In this document: positions 28,881 to 39,126 of the stretch, piece after piece | How positions within the stretch are numbered: the stretch's first letter is position 1 | How the letters are laid out: each line of letters begins with the position of its first letter | NCBI RefSeq assembly: GCF_023156195.1 | Contig: NZ_JAKUKA010000001.1 | Span: forward strand, 4,278,001-4,342,000 | Length of the DNA stretch: 64,000 bases | Source of the DNA: Chitinophaga sedimenti | GTDB lineage: Bacteria; Bacteroidota; Bacteroidia; Chitinophagales; Chitinophagaceae | Reading direction: 5' to 3' | Notes under the pieces: model-generated | What the model saw: only the letters and a program-made list of their open reading frames with translations | Databases searched by the model: none | Told to the model about the DNA's origin: nothing | Translations under genes and position numbers: made by a program

Positions 28881-30139
28881 TCAGTATCCGGTTTTTATAG
28901 GGTCTGGAAGTTGCGCGAGCTCCATTTCGTCGTAGCCCTCATCTTCATCATAAATAAAATCGTAGTACGAACTCAGTAGTATTGCGCCGGTAGCGGGTAT
29001 ACTAAACCGCAATTGCTGGAACGGCGAAAACGCGAACGCCCACACCAGGCCAATGGTCAGGATCACAATGACCGGGTACAGCGCAGCATGCTGCGCATTC
29101 CGTATCAGGTGAAAGCCCATCTTCAATAAGTAAATAAGTAGCAGCAACACGGCAAAGAAGCCGCCAATACCGCAGTTGATCCAGGCACCCAGCAGAATCG
29201 AGTGGCTTGGGATCAGGTAATCCGCCTCCATCACTTTGTTCGCGTTGAACTCCTCGTCATGGAACATCAGCAATATCTGGTAATACTTCAGGGTTTTGTC
29301 GGTGGCCCAGGAGCCATGCCCGAAGTAAGGTTTATCGTTAATTGCCGTAACCGCCGCGAAGGTCTCGCCACGCCCCGTCATCAGCAGCTGTAGCGGGTTG
29401 TACGGGTTGGACACGCGCGACATCTGGGTACGGGCATGTTCGCCGCCGATCTTGCCTGCGAGCACCCCATCCACATAAAATATATAAGCGATCTGGAAAA
29501 TTACCAGCGCCACCAGGGCAAACAGTACCACTTTCGCGCGGGTAATTTCTATCTTCCTGTTAAAGAAATAGATAACGATAGCCGAAAGAAAAAATACCAC
29601 GCCGGTGGAACGCGAGTCGAAGGCCAGGCAGGTTAAACTGTAACCAAGCAGCACCGCCATTACCCCAGCCATGTTATTACGGCGGTAAAAGTAAGCGGAA
29701 AGCAGGTATACCGCCGACGATAAAATGGGTACCATCTTAAACTTGAAGAAGGTCATGTCGGAATCCACAATATCGTCCGTATAAAAAATGTTCTTCAACA
29801 TCACCAGGAAAAAGTAGAAGAGGATATCGTTGTAACCACGCAGTACTTTGAACAGCACGACAAACGAAATCATACAGATGATGATGGAGGCCCAGCCACG
29901 GAAGTAGTTTGCCGAGGAATTATGTACGATGAACAAATCGGTGAACACCGGAAACCCAGCAGCAGAAAAAGTGCAATAAGGATTTTACGCAGGTAAGGAT
30001 AGGTGTAAAAGTCGTTTTTGTCGAACATGAACGGCGTGGCCATCACCACTAACACCTCGCTGAGGCGCATTTGTCCCACCAGCGACACGTTAACTGTGCT
30101 GAGCAGCGTATAAAGTGCTATTTTGATCCGGTTCCACAT
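28881..30139 (-). CDS. wzy: O-antigen polymerase-like membrane protein, Wzy type (frame break near 29950)
   Basis: Ten or more hydrophobic segments. The Wzy/ligase-type loop is ADYLIPSHSILLGAWINCGI. The first piece (MWNRIKIALYTLLSTVNVSL) breaks near plus GAACACCGGAAACCC. One added base restores LFLLLGFPVFTDLFIVHNSS. Repaired it has about 420 residues. The tail is acidic (YDEDEGYDEMELAQ). It joins lipid-linked repeat units in the periplasm and needs Wzx, Wzc and Wza, all in this cluster. Confidence 0.8.
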
Positions 30140-30149
30140 AAAATCAATC

Positions 30150-31280
30150 CTAATTAATGGTATAGGCGATCACGTCGCTGATGCGCTTTTTGTTCACCGC
30201 CGCGCTGTATTCTTTCATAAAATCTTCTTTGAGGGCATTTCCCTTCTGCTCACTGCCATTAAATCCGTGTAGCGCCTGTTTAAACTCATGGGCAGTATCT
30301 GCCACGATAAAATTGTTGCTCAATACCCCTTCCACTCCCCGGGAGGTAGCGATAATAGGCGTATTGAGCGCCATGGCTTCCAGGCATTTAAGCCGGGTGC
30401 CGCTGCCATGAAGCAAAGGAATGATCACCCCTTCGGCCATAGCGATATATTGTTTCACGTCCGGCACTTTGCCGGTTGCGCTTACATTTTTCCAGTTATC
30501 TGTGCCGGTTACAGCCTCCAGCGCGTCGCGGGAATCGCGCCCTACGAGCAGCAGTTCAAATTTTTCGGCGAGGGTATCGTCCCACACTTCCTGCAGGAAC
30601 CAACGTAAACCTTCGCGGTTCATGTACACCGAAAAGTTGGCGGACATTACCAACAATCGTGGTTTGCGGCTTCCTATCGTCACGTACTCCCGTTCGTCAA
30701 GGAAGTTGGGCACTACGAATACCTTCTTCTGATCGATAAACTGCTGATGATACGCCTTATCGTGATCGCTTACCACCAACACGGCGGCAGCTTTCTTAAA
30801 GAAGCTCCGTTCGTGCAGTCGCTCCAGGCTTACCAACTGGAACTTGCGTAACTTTTTAAGCAGGTTGCCGGCCGGCACCTGCCGCGATATTTCCGGCTGG
30901 GCATTGTGCGTACCCAGGATCACTTTAATATTACGCGCCGTGAAGAAGTCGATGTAGTGACCGATGTAGCCATAGTCCAGCACGGCGATGTCAATACGCG
31001 TATAGCCGCAAATCTGTTTAAGCTGCAGCACATGTGTCGATTTTTTAAAATAATGACTGCCCGTAAGGCGCTCTTCCAATGTGAGCGGCTCATCCGGGTG
31101 CGTGTAGTAAGTAACATTTTCCAGGGGATAGGCGCTGAGATCGACCTGCTCCTCATTACGAATAACGGCAAACACGCGATGGCCCAGCTCCGACAATGCT
31201 TTCAGCAAATAGTAGCTGCGGAGTTTTTCCCCGCCGTTTTGCGGGAAAGGAGAAATATGTGTAAAGAACAGGATGTTCAT
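30150..31280 (-). CDS. Family 4 glycosyltransferase
   Basis: 376 residues, intact. MNILFFTHISPFPQNGGEKL at the N-terminus, an internal VSLERLHERSFFKKAAAVLV, and the C-terminal GT-B site GVIIPLLHGSGTRLKCLEAM and ALNTPIIATSRGVEGV. It belongs to the same operon, 10 bp upstream of the Wzy-like gene. The nucleotide sugar is not predictable. Confidence 0.88.
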   Translation of the reverse strand: MNILFFTHISPFPQNGGEKLRSYYLLKALSELGHRVFAVIRNEEQVDLSAYPLENVTYYTHPDEPLTLEERLTGSHYFKKSTHVLQLKQICGYTRIDIAVLDYGYIGHYIDFFTARNIKVILGTHNAQPEISRQVPAGNLLKKLRKFQLVSLERLHERSFFKKAAAVLVVSDHDKAYHQQFIDQKKVFVVPNFLDEREYVTIGSRKPRLLVMSANFSVYMNREGLRWFLQEVWDDTLAEKFELLLVGRDSRDALEAVTGTDNWKNVSATGKVPDVKQYIAMAEGVIIPLLHGSGTRLKCLEAMALNTPIIATSRGVEGVLSNNFIVADTAHEFKQALHGFNGSEQKGNALKEDFMKEYSAAVNKKRISDVIAYTIN

Positions 31281-31294
31281 ATTGATCTACTCAT

Positions 31295-32856
31295 TTAAAA
31301 CTTCCGGCCTGCCAGTACAACGGCGAAACGCGGATGAATCTTCGTTACTGCTTTTATCATCACCTCCCTCATCTTCTCCAATTCGTAGGGCGTAAGGCCC
31401 AGGTAACGCATCAGCACAATAATGGATAATACACTAACGGTGCAGGTGAGCATTAATCGCAGCCAACCTTCGGGCAACAGCGCCAGGGTGAAGGACGAAA
31501 TACAGGCGGCTACCAAAATGGGAACCACCGCGCTGACGATTACCTTTTGGAAGTATTCCTGCACGTTGAGCCCCATCAACCGCCGTCCGGCCAGCATCCT
31601 GTACACACAGGTCACCACCTCTACCACTGCCGCGGTAACCAGTACCGATTGCGGCTCGAAGCCCAGCCAGAGCAGGGCGTACGCCACCGGCAGGTTCAAC
31701 ATCAATAGCAGGCTAACAGTAACCTGGTAGCCACCAATGCGACCCACCGACTGCACACCCACCTGGATGCCCTGCGACAATTGGTTCACCAGCGTAGCCA
31801 GCAGGATCAACCGGCAAAAAACAACCGTGTATTCCGGCACCTCCTTCAACCATAATTGCAGTATAAACGGCATTTCAATAATGGCCGGTATCGCAAAAAA
31901 GCAAGAAGCGAGAAGGAGAATTTGCTGGCAATCATGGCAAGCCGTAACATTCTTTCGCGATCTCCCCTTCCTTCACTTTTGATGATCTGGGGATTAAGCG
32001 ATTGGAGCATGGTTACCGAAAAGAAGCTCAGTTGTGCATTCACCTGGTTGGCGATGCCATAAGCGGCATTCACCACGGTACCGAAAAAAACGTTCAGTAT
32101 CATGGCGATGCCCTGGTTGCGCGCTACTACGCTCACTGCCCCGAACATATTCCATCCGCCGTACCCAAACATTTCTTTTAAAAGATCTTTTGAAAAGTAT
32201 TTCCTGATGCGCAATCTTGTTTCCTCGTAGCGTGCCAGGCAATAAAACCGTTTGATCAGCAACATTGCCACCGTAATGCCGGCAGAAAAAGCTGCGAACA
32301 ATACGAGCTTGTCAGTCGCCGCATATTGCAGGTATATCGCGATACCCAGTTTCAGCAACGATTCCAGGATACCAGTAATCGCCACCAGCATCATATTTTC
32401 CCGTGCATTGATCACCGCATCGTACGGCACCGATATCACCGTAAAAAATGCGCTCACCACCATCAGGTGAAATATCACCTGTGCGGCGCCCACGCGGTCC
32501 TGCGGAATGTTCAGGACGTGCCCGAACATATAAATGCCCACCATTTCAAAGATCAGTACCAGTAACAGTCCCAGCACGAAATGCAATAACACCGAAGAAT
32601 TGAAAACTTTCTTCAGTTGATCGTCATCGCCGCCGCCAAGGCTGTAACTCATGTAACGCTGGGTCGACAGTGTCATTGCCATATTCACAAAAGATAGCAT
32701 CGCTATCACACCGCTGATGAGGTTAAAGATCCCAAAATCGTTTGCCCCCAGTGCGTTCAGTACCAACCGGGTGGAATAAAGGGAGATCACAATTGTGATC
32801 AACATTTTCCCGTATAAGGTACCGGTATTGATAACTACCCTGTTTGCTGCCTGCAC
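31295..32856 (-). CDS. wzx: Polysaccharide flippase, Wzx/MATE-like (frame break at 31895-31900)
   Basis: About 520 residues with 12-14 membrane segments. The first piece begins MQAANRVVINTGTLYGKMLI and contains NALGANDFGIFNLISGVIAM and AAYGIANQVNAQLSFFSVTM, typical of the PST/MVF family. The six-A run (plus) needs a seventh to continue FSLLAFFAIPAIIEMPFILQ. It moves undecaprenyl-linked repeat units across the inner membrane. Confidence 0.87.
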
Positions 32857-32921
32857 TTTTTATTCTTTTGTCGTTCTGCTATGCTAAGGAAGCAGCCGGC
32901 TTACACCGGCTGCGTTCCGTC

Positions 32922-34018
32922 TTATCCAATTAAATGTTCAAATTGCGCTACTTCTTTCTTGCGGAATACTTCCACGTCCGCGGCAACCATTTCTTTTACC
33001 AGTGCGGGCAGGTCGTATTTAGGCTGCCAGTCCAGTTTGGTCTGTGCTTTGGTCGGATCACCGATCAGCAGTTCTACTTCTGTAGGACGGAAATAATGCG
33101 GATCCACCGCTACCACTTCTTTACCGATGGGCAGCACAAACTCCTTGTCGCGGCAGGCCGTTACGACTGCGGTTTCGTTCACACCTTCGCCGATAAATGC
33201 GAGCTCAATGCCCACTTCATCGAACGCCATGCGTACGAAGTCGCGCACAGGCGTGGTAATACCGGTAGCGATCACGAAATCCTCCGGCTTATCCTGCTGC
33301 AGGATGCGCCACATCGCTTCCACATAATCTTTGGCGTGGCCCCAGTCGCGGCGGGCGTCCAGGTTACCGAGATACAGTTTGTCCTGCAGCCCCAGTACGA
33401 TCGCAGCTACGGCGCGGGTGATCTTGCGGGTTACGAACGTTTCGCCGCGCAGCGGACTTTCGTGGTTAAAGAGGATACCGTTGCAGGCGAACATGCCGTA
33501 AGCCTCGCGGTAGTTCACGTAATCCAGTAGGCATACAGTTTGGCTACTGCATAGGGACTACGTGGGTAGAACGGTGTGGATTCCCTTTGCGGAACTTCCT
33601 GCACCAGGCCGTACAACTCCGATGTAGACGCCTGGTAGATGCGCGTTTTGTTCTCCAGCTTCAGGATACGCAGTGCTTCCAGCAGGCGGAGGGTACCAAT
33701 ACCATCGGCATTGGCTGTATATTCAGGCGTATCAAAACTTACGTGTACGTGGCTCATCGCGGCGAGGTTATAAATCTCGTCCGGCTGCGTTTCCTGGATG
33801 ATGCGGATCAGGTTGGTGCTGTCCGTCATATCACCATAGTGCAGTTTAAAGCGTACGTTTTCATCATGCGGATCCTGGTATAAATGGTCGATCCTTTCTG
33901 TATTAATGAGTGATGCGCGGCGTTTGATGCCATGCACCATGTATCCTTTTTCTAATAAAAGTTCAGCGAGGTAAGCGCCGTCCTGTCCGTTCACACCGGT
34001 AATTAAAGCAACTTTCAT
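32922..34018 (-). CDS. gmd: GDP-mannose 4,6-dehydratase (frame break near 33518)
   Basis: MKVALITGVNGQDGAYLAEL gives the NADP Rossmann motif. LYQDPHDENVRFKLHYGDMT and IYNLAAMSHVHVSFDTPEYT are Gmd hallmarks, with QASTSELYG (catalytic Thr/Ser-Glu) and YPRSPYAVAKLYAYWI (Tyr-x-x-x-Lys). One missing base near plus TTCACGTAATCC restores ITVNYREAYGMFACNGILFN. Repaired it is about 366 residues. It makes GDP-4-keto-6-deoxymannose for Fcl, encoded next. Confidence 0.94.
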
Positions 34019-34063
34019 GGGTGTCTGTGTTTTATTGTTTTGTATTCGATGGTTAAAAGGTGG

Positions 34064-34999
34064 CTAATGGGAAATGAGCTTTTTAAGAAAGTGGGCATAA
34101 GCCAACGCCACTCCTTTAGGCAGATCTGTGCTGTGTTTCCAGCCCAGGCTATGCAGTTTGGTGACGTCCATGAGCTTACGGGGCGTGCCATCCGGCTTCG
34201 TACTGTCAAACACGATCTCACCTTCGTATTGGGTCACTTCTTTCACCAGTTCTGCTAATTCTTTTATGCTGAGGTCTTCACCGGTGCCGATGTTAACCAG
34301 TTCTTTTTCATCGTAATGCATCATCAGGAACACGCAGGCATCTGCGAGGTCGTCTGCATACAGAAACTCACGCTTAGGCGTTCCGGTTCCCCAAACGGTC
34401 ACATTCGGTTTGCCTTCTGCTTTTGCCTCATGAAACTTGCGGATCAATGCGGGCAACACGTGCGAATTTTCAGGATGATAGTTGTCGCCGATGCCATACA
34501 GGTTAGTAGGCATCACGCTGATGAAGTTGCAACCATACTGATCGCGGAATGCTTCGCACATCTTGATGCCCGCGATTTTAGCAATCGCATACGGCTCGTT
34601 AGTGGCTTCGAGCGGACCGGTAAGCAGGCTGTCCTCACGGAGCGGTTGTGCCGCCAGCCGGGGATAGATGCAGGAGCTGCCGAGGAACATCAGTTTTGTT
34701 ACGCCGTATTTATAGGCGGCATAAATGATGTTGGCTTCCATCATCAGGTTATCATAAATAAATTCAGCGCGGTAGGTGTTGTTTGCATGTATACCGCCCA
34801 CTTTGGCGGCGGCCAGGAACACATATGCGGGTTGCTCGCTTTCGAAGAAGTCGTTCACGGCCGCCTGGTTACGCAAGTCCAGTTCGCTGGACGTGCGGGT
34901 CACAATATTGGTATATCCCAATGCTTCCAGTCTTCTGCAAATAGCGCCTCCCACCATTCCGCGGTGGCCTGCTACATAAATCTTATCGGTTAACTTCAT
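34064..34999 (-). CDS. fcl: GDP-L-fucose synthase
   Basis: 311 residues, intact. KIYVAGHRGMVGGAICRRLE (NADP site), FLAAAKVGGIHANNTYRAEF, MFLGSSCIYPRLAAQPLRED (Ser of the catalytic triad) and PYAIAKIAGIKMCEAFRDQY (Tyr-x-x-x-Lys) identify the epimerase/reductase that gives GDP-L-fucose. With Gmd it shows that the polysaccharide contains fucose or a derivative. It lies 13 bp downstream of the UpxY-like gene. Confidence 0.95.
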   Translation of the reverse strand: MKLTDKIYVAGHRGMVGGAICRRLEALGYTNIVTRTSSELDLRNQAAVNDFFESEQPAYVFLAAAKVGGIHANNTYRAEFIYDNLMMEANIIYAAYKYGVTKLMFLGSSCIYPRLAAQPLREDSLLTGPLEATNEPYAIAKIAGIKMCEAFRDQYGCNFISVMPTNLYGIGDNYHPENSHVLPALIRKFHEAKAEGKPNVTVWGTGTPKREFLYADDLADACVFLMMHYDEKELVNIGTGEDLSIKELAELVKEVTQYEGEIVFDSTKPDGTPRKLMDVTKLHSLGWKHSTDLPKGVALAYAHFLKKLISH

Positions 35000-35012
35000 T
35001 GTATCTTATCTA

Positions 35013-35542
35013 TTAAGAATTTGAAAAGAGATTTCCCACCACGTCCATCTGATTATCAGAAATGGCCAGTTCTGCTGCGGGCAGCGTTGCGATCATATGG
35101 TAGCCCATGCTGTGCAGGGTAGCCTTCACTTTGCGCTTGCTCACTTCTACCAGGCGACGCTGACGCAGGGCGGGCAGGTCGGTAAGATCATTTTTGCGGA
35201 TGGGGAACTGCTCCAGCTCCACTGTCCGGAACTCATCCAGAACCGGCGCATCATGTCTATCTCAGGATCGCTGATTACAGCGGGCCTTCCCAGCCAGTAC
35301 ACGAAGTTTACTACCCCTTCCGTTTGTCTTACTACAGACATGAGGCGCTCGGGGATGCGCACAAAAACATACGATTTAAAGAGCGGCTCTTGTACAATCT
35401 TCCTGCGATCGCTCCACTGGCTCTCTACCTCGTTCATCGGACAATAGCACTCAAGTTGTTTGCGGGCCAATAAAGCCGCCACTTTCTTTTCACATCTCGA
35501 TTTGGTATAAACTGCATACCAGGCATGTGGTTCGTGATGCAT
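35013..35542 (-). CDS. upxY: UpxY-like NusG paralogue, transcription antiterminator (frame break near 35240)
   Basis: The N-terminal NGN domain is HAWYAVYTKSRCEKKVAALL, KSYVFVRIPERLMSVV and VNFVYWLGRPAVISDPEID. The frame breaks at plus CATCCAGAACC. CATCCAGGAACC (a CCWGG site) restores RFLDEFRTVELEQFPIRKND, and the C-terminal KOW-like part continues to 35013. Repaired, about 176 residues from ATG 35542. UpxY-type proteins let RNA polymerase read through their own long capsule operon. Here it stands after wza-wzc and directly before the GDP-fucose and transferase genes, behind a 193-bp gap. Confidence 0.87.
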
Positions 35543-35735
35543 AAGGTTTCTGTTTTTATGGTTATTCAAATCCGGGGTAATCAAAACGTGGCATCTATAA
35601 AGGCGGAAGCACTTAATGTGCAGGTTTTCAATAAAGCAATTTTGTTGTCTTAGCTTTTTTGGACATGGCTTCGCATGTTCAGTCCCATGACCAGCATGCT
35701 CCTGAAAATTTCTTAAGCCAATATTTTTTTATTTC

Positions 35736-38087
35736 CTACAGATTGAAAATTCCCTTGATGAAACTTTTTGGCTTTCCGTTCTTCTTTCGTTTCACTTCCT
35801 CGGTGTATCCGTATCCGTATCCATACCCTTGTCCCTGCACACTGTTCAGCTTTACCCCGTTGAACACAAGGTTCAATTTGCCGAGTTCCTTGTTACGGAA
35901 CAATTCGTCGATCTTTTTCAGGTAAAGTCGCGGCGTTACCTGGTGACGCGTTACGTATAGCGTAGCATCGGCAAACGGTGCGAGCAGGCGTGCGTCGGAA
36001 ACCAGGCCAACCGGCGCGGTATCTATAATCACATAATCGAACATGGATTTAAGATGGCGCAGCAACTCTTCCAGTCGTCCGTTCAGGATCAACTCCGTCG
36101 GGTTGGGCGGGATAACGCCAGCGGGCAATATATACAGGTTTTCGTTACCTTCTACCTGCCTTAGCATTTCGGATATATTGCTACGACCCACCAGGTAATT
36201 AGTAATACCCGGCTCGCGTGACACTTTCATCATTTTGCTGATCATCGGTTTGCGGAGATCGAACTCCAGCAATACTACCTTCTTGCGGATCAGGGAAAGG
36301 CTTACTGCCAGGTTCACTGAAATAAAGCTTTTGCCTTCGCCGGAGATAGAAGAAGTAACCAGTAGTGTTTTATTATCGCCATTTAGGCCGATGTACGACA
36401 GCGAGGTCCGCAGCGTACGGAACTGCTCGGCCACCAGGCTCCTGCGTCCGTCCGCGATCACTACCGCGTCGTTGCTGTCATCATACAATATCTCTGCCAC
36501 AATCGGCGCAGCAGTAACTTTTTCGATGTCGGCCCGCGAAGTAATTTCGCGGTTCATCATATCTTTTAAGGTGATGAAACCTATCACCAGTACAACACCG
36601 GCGGCCAGCGCCATCGCTATCACCATCATCCGGCGCGGACTAAAAGGACCAGGGTCCGATTCGGCAGCGTCCACGATGCGGTTGTCCGAAACTGCGGCGG
36701 AATACGCCAGGGCCGTTTCCTCTCTCTTCTGTAAAAGGAAAGTATAAATAGCTGCCTTAATTTCTTTATCACGACTTACCTCTACCAATGCTCTCTCCTT
36801 GCTCGGCACGGTGCGTAGCATACTGTTGAAGCGGGCGTTATCCGACTGCAGTTTCACACGGCTTGCATTCAGGTTTTCGCGTAAGCTATGCAGGTTCTCG
36901 AGTATGCTGGGCGTAAGTTTCTCTACCTGCCTGTTCAGCGCGGTCAACTTAGGACTGTTCTCGCCGGTGGTCTTCTTCAGCGCCTCTATCTCCATTTCCG
37001 TTTGATACAGTTTGCTAAGCAACTCCATCATTACAGGATCGGATAAACCAAGCGTAGCCGGAACAATGCTCTGGCCGCCGCTCTTGCCTGTTATGTGCTT
37101 TTCGATGGCGTCCAGTACTGACAGCTGCATCGATGACTCACTTAACTGACGATCGTTCTCCTGCACACTTTCGAGAAACAGTTTACTCTGCTCGCCGATA
37201 TCCACGATACCGGAAGCCGTTTTAAACTGCTCTACCTTACCTTCCACAGCGCTTAGTTCCTTTGAAACAATGTCCAGGCGTTTGGTAACGAACTCCATCG
37301 TGCTGGCTGCCAGCTTATTTTTATCTTTGATAGATGCGGCGGTATACACCTTCATCAACTCATTCAAAATATCTTCACCGCGGTTAGGCACCACGTCGGT
37401 ATACTCCAGATTTATAACCGTAGCCATTTTCGAAATCGGCGTCACTTTCAACTTGGTAAGCAACTCTTGTGTAAGTTGTTTCTCATTGATGATGCGCACA
37501 TGGTACAGTTTGTTGTCGTCTACACCCGGCTTCGCTGTAATCTTCATTTTGCCCCAGGGCGTTTGCACCGTATCGTTAAGATTATATGCTTTTCCGGCAA
37601 GAATCGCTTTGTTCTGTTTGGCCTGCAGCTGCAGTGTTACCTTTTCGGGTACTGCAGACATAATTCTTTCTGGCTCCGGGAACTGCAACTTCACAGGCGT
37701 ATAGTCATAAGCCGGTATGTTGCGGATCTGGCCCTCTTCGTAGATGTCGCCGTAAAGGTTCAGGTTATGCGCCACTTCTCTTATAAGCGTACGTGACGTA
37801 AGTACCTCTATCTCGTTTTCAATATTCTTTTTAGAACCAAACAAGTCCATTTCCGCGAGAATGTTCGATTCTCCAAGGTCCTTAGAATCGTCTTTCACTA
37901 ATAAAGTAGATGAAATATGGTATACCGGCGTAGCGTAACGGAGGTACAACAAGGCAGCGCCGACAGACAGGCCTGCTACGATGAGGAACAGTGGCCAGTA
38001 GGCAAGATAGCGGTAGCGGATCAGGGCTACCAGGTCAACCTTGTCTTCGGCTTGCGACGGTTTATTATGTGCGTTAACTTTCTGCAT
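35736..38087 (-). CDS. wzc: Wzc-type polysaccharide co-polymerase and BY tyrosine kinase
   Basis: 783 residues, intact. A Wzz domain with membrane segment YWPLFLIVAGLSVGAALLYL near 31-50, a long periplasmic coiled-coil/GNVR part, a second membrane segment MMVIAMALAAGVVLVIGFIT near 507, then the cytoplasmic kinase. The kinase shows Walker A (VTSSISGEGKSFISVNLAVS), Walker A' (VVLLEFDLRKPMI) and Walker B (FDYVIIDTAPVG). The C-terminus has a short Tyr cluster YGYGYGYT, the autophosphorylation site. With Wza it forms the export machine; the CpsB-like phosphatase at the far end of the cluster is its probable partner. Confidence 0.95.
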   Translation of the reverse strand: MQKVNAHNKPSQAEDKVDLVALIRYRYLAYWPLFLIVAGLSVGAALLYLRYATPVYHISSTLLVKDDSKDLGESNILAEMDLFGSKKNIENEIEVLTSRTLIREVAHNLNLYGDIYEEGQIRNIPAYDYTPVKLQFPEPERIMSAVPEKVTLQLQAKQNKAILAGKAYNLNDTVQTPWGKMKITAKPGVDDNKLYHVRIINEKQLTQELLTKLKVTPISKMATVINLEYTDVVPNRGEDILNELMKVYTAASIKDKNKLAASTMEFVTKRLDIVSKELSAVEGKVEQFKTASGIVDIGEQSKLFLESVQENDRQLSESSMQLSVLDAIEKHITGKSGGQSIVPATLGLSDPVMMELLSKLYQTEMEIEALKKTTGENSPKLTALNRQVEKLTPSILENLHSLRENLNASRVKLQSDNARFNSMLRTVPSKERALVEVSRDKEIKAAIYTFLLQKREETALAYSAAVSDNRIVDAAESDPGPFSPRRMMVIAMALAAGVVLVIGFITLKDMMNREITSRADIEKVTAAPIVAEILYDDSNDAVVIADGRRSLVAEQFRTLRTSLSYIGLNGDNKTLLVTSSISGEGKSFISVNLAVSLSLIRKKVVLLEFDLRKPMISKMMKVSREPGITNYLVGRSNISEMLRQVEGNENLYILPAGVIPPNPTELILNGRLEELLRHLKSMFDYVIIDTAPVGLVSDARLLAPFADATLYVTRHQVTPRLYLKKIDELFRNKELGKLNLVFNGVKLNSVQGQGYGYGYGYTEEVKRKKNGKPKSFIKGIFNL

Positions 38088-38183
38088 GGGATGTCCAATC
38101 CATTAATTATATGGTTTCTCAAAATATGGTTTCACATTCCGTTAAATGCGATGGCAATGTACTATGTGCCGTACTATAACTAA

Positions 38184-39028
38184 TTATAACAACCTATCTA
38201 TAACAATCACCAGGAGCGACAGTCCGCTCATCACAATCGGCAGTATCTGCCTGTTGCGGTCGGCGCTTGCAACTTTTGACTTATTGGGTTCTACGTAAAC
38301 GATGTCGTTCGACTGCAGATAATAATAGGGGAAGAAAAAATGCTTGCGTCATTAAGATTAAGACGCGACATCACTTGTTTCCCACCGGTTTCGCGAATTA
38401 ACAGTACGTTTTCTTTTCTACCGTATACTGTAATATCGCCGGCCATGCCAAGTGCCTCAAGGATAGTAATTTTCTCATTCGTTACATTCACGACCGTAGG
38501 CTTTGCCACTTCACCAAGCAGTGTTACCCTATAGTTAACAAACCGGATACTGACAACCGGGTCGACCAAAAGCTTCTTATCAGTAAGTTCCTTTTTTAAA
38601 TAATCGGTCAGTTGCTTTTTGGTTAACCCCTCCGCTTTCACCTGGCCTAACATCGGGTATTGAATATTACCCTGTTGATCTACCAGGAACCCCGCGGCCG
38701 GGGAAGATGTCGTGACACCGGCAGGTTGTATACCTGTGGTACCGGAACTGTTCGGCACGTTATAAATGATCGTTTCTTCCGGATTGGCGCTGTTCACGTT
38801 AATCTGAAGGATGTCGTTCTTCTGTATCACCGGTTCAAAATCGCTGAAAGCGGCTTTGAGTGTCGTATCGCCCATGCTATTGAAGTATACAGCGTTCTTA
38901 GTGCTTACACAGGATGAAAAGAGCATTAATATCAATACAATCGAAAGTCCGTTCTTGAGGCTATAGTTCCCTTTGCTGAGCATTTTTAATATGGTTATTT
39001 TATCGCTTTCACGTTGCTTTCCGCTCAC
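38184..39028 (-). CDS. wza: Wza-type outer-membrane polysaccharide export lipoprotein (frame break at 38335-38340)
   Basis: The lipobox LMLFSSCVS marks a lipoprotein. The polysaccharide export domain has IQKNDILQINVNSANPEETI, AAGFLVDQQGNIQYPMLGQV and GLTKKQLTDYLKKELTDKKL; then a SLBB-type part VNYRVTLLGEVAKPTVVNVT and TILEALGMAGDITVYGRKEN. The six-A run (plus) needs a seventh to continue FFFPYYYLQSNDIVYVEPNK and ends in a hydrophobic tail at 38184. The start could be 39028 or the ATG at 38983. It is the first gene of the capsule cluster. Confidence 0.9.
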
Positions 39029-39069
39029 GTTTACAATATTAGTTTAAAGTGTCAATGTCAAATATTACT

Positions 39070-39121
39070 TACTACAGTATAAATACCAGTTAAGTGCCGG
39101 ATGGCACTACTAATTGTAGTA
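39070..39121. promoter_or_regulatory. Nested inverted repeats between wza and the LuxR-type regulator
   Basis: An outer pair TACTACA/TGTAGTA (39070-39076 with 39115-39121) encloses a 6-bp hairpin AGTGCC-GGAT-GGCACT (39093-39108). The region lies 42 bp upstream of wza and 6 bp downstream of the regulator stop. It may be a terminator without T tract, an operator, or a leader structure for the capsule transcript. Confidence 0.45.
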
Positions 39122-39126
39122 ACAGG

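Noticed and set aside
35661..35680. Hairpin ACATG-GCTTCG-CATGT upstream of upxY as a terminator
   Set aside because: The stem is only 5 bp and no T tract follows on either strand. Kept only as part of the upxY leader observation.
20573..39028. Capsule locus as a recent horizontal acquisition
   Set aside because: No integrase, tRNA target, flanking repeats or visible base-composition jump at its borders. Codon use looks like that of the neighbours by eye.
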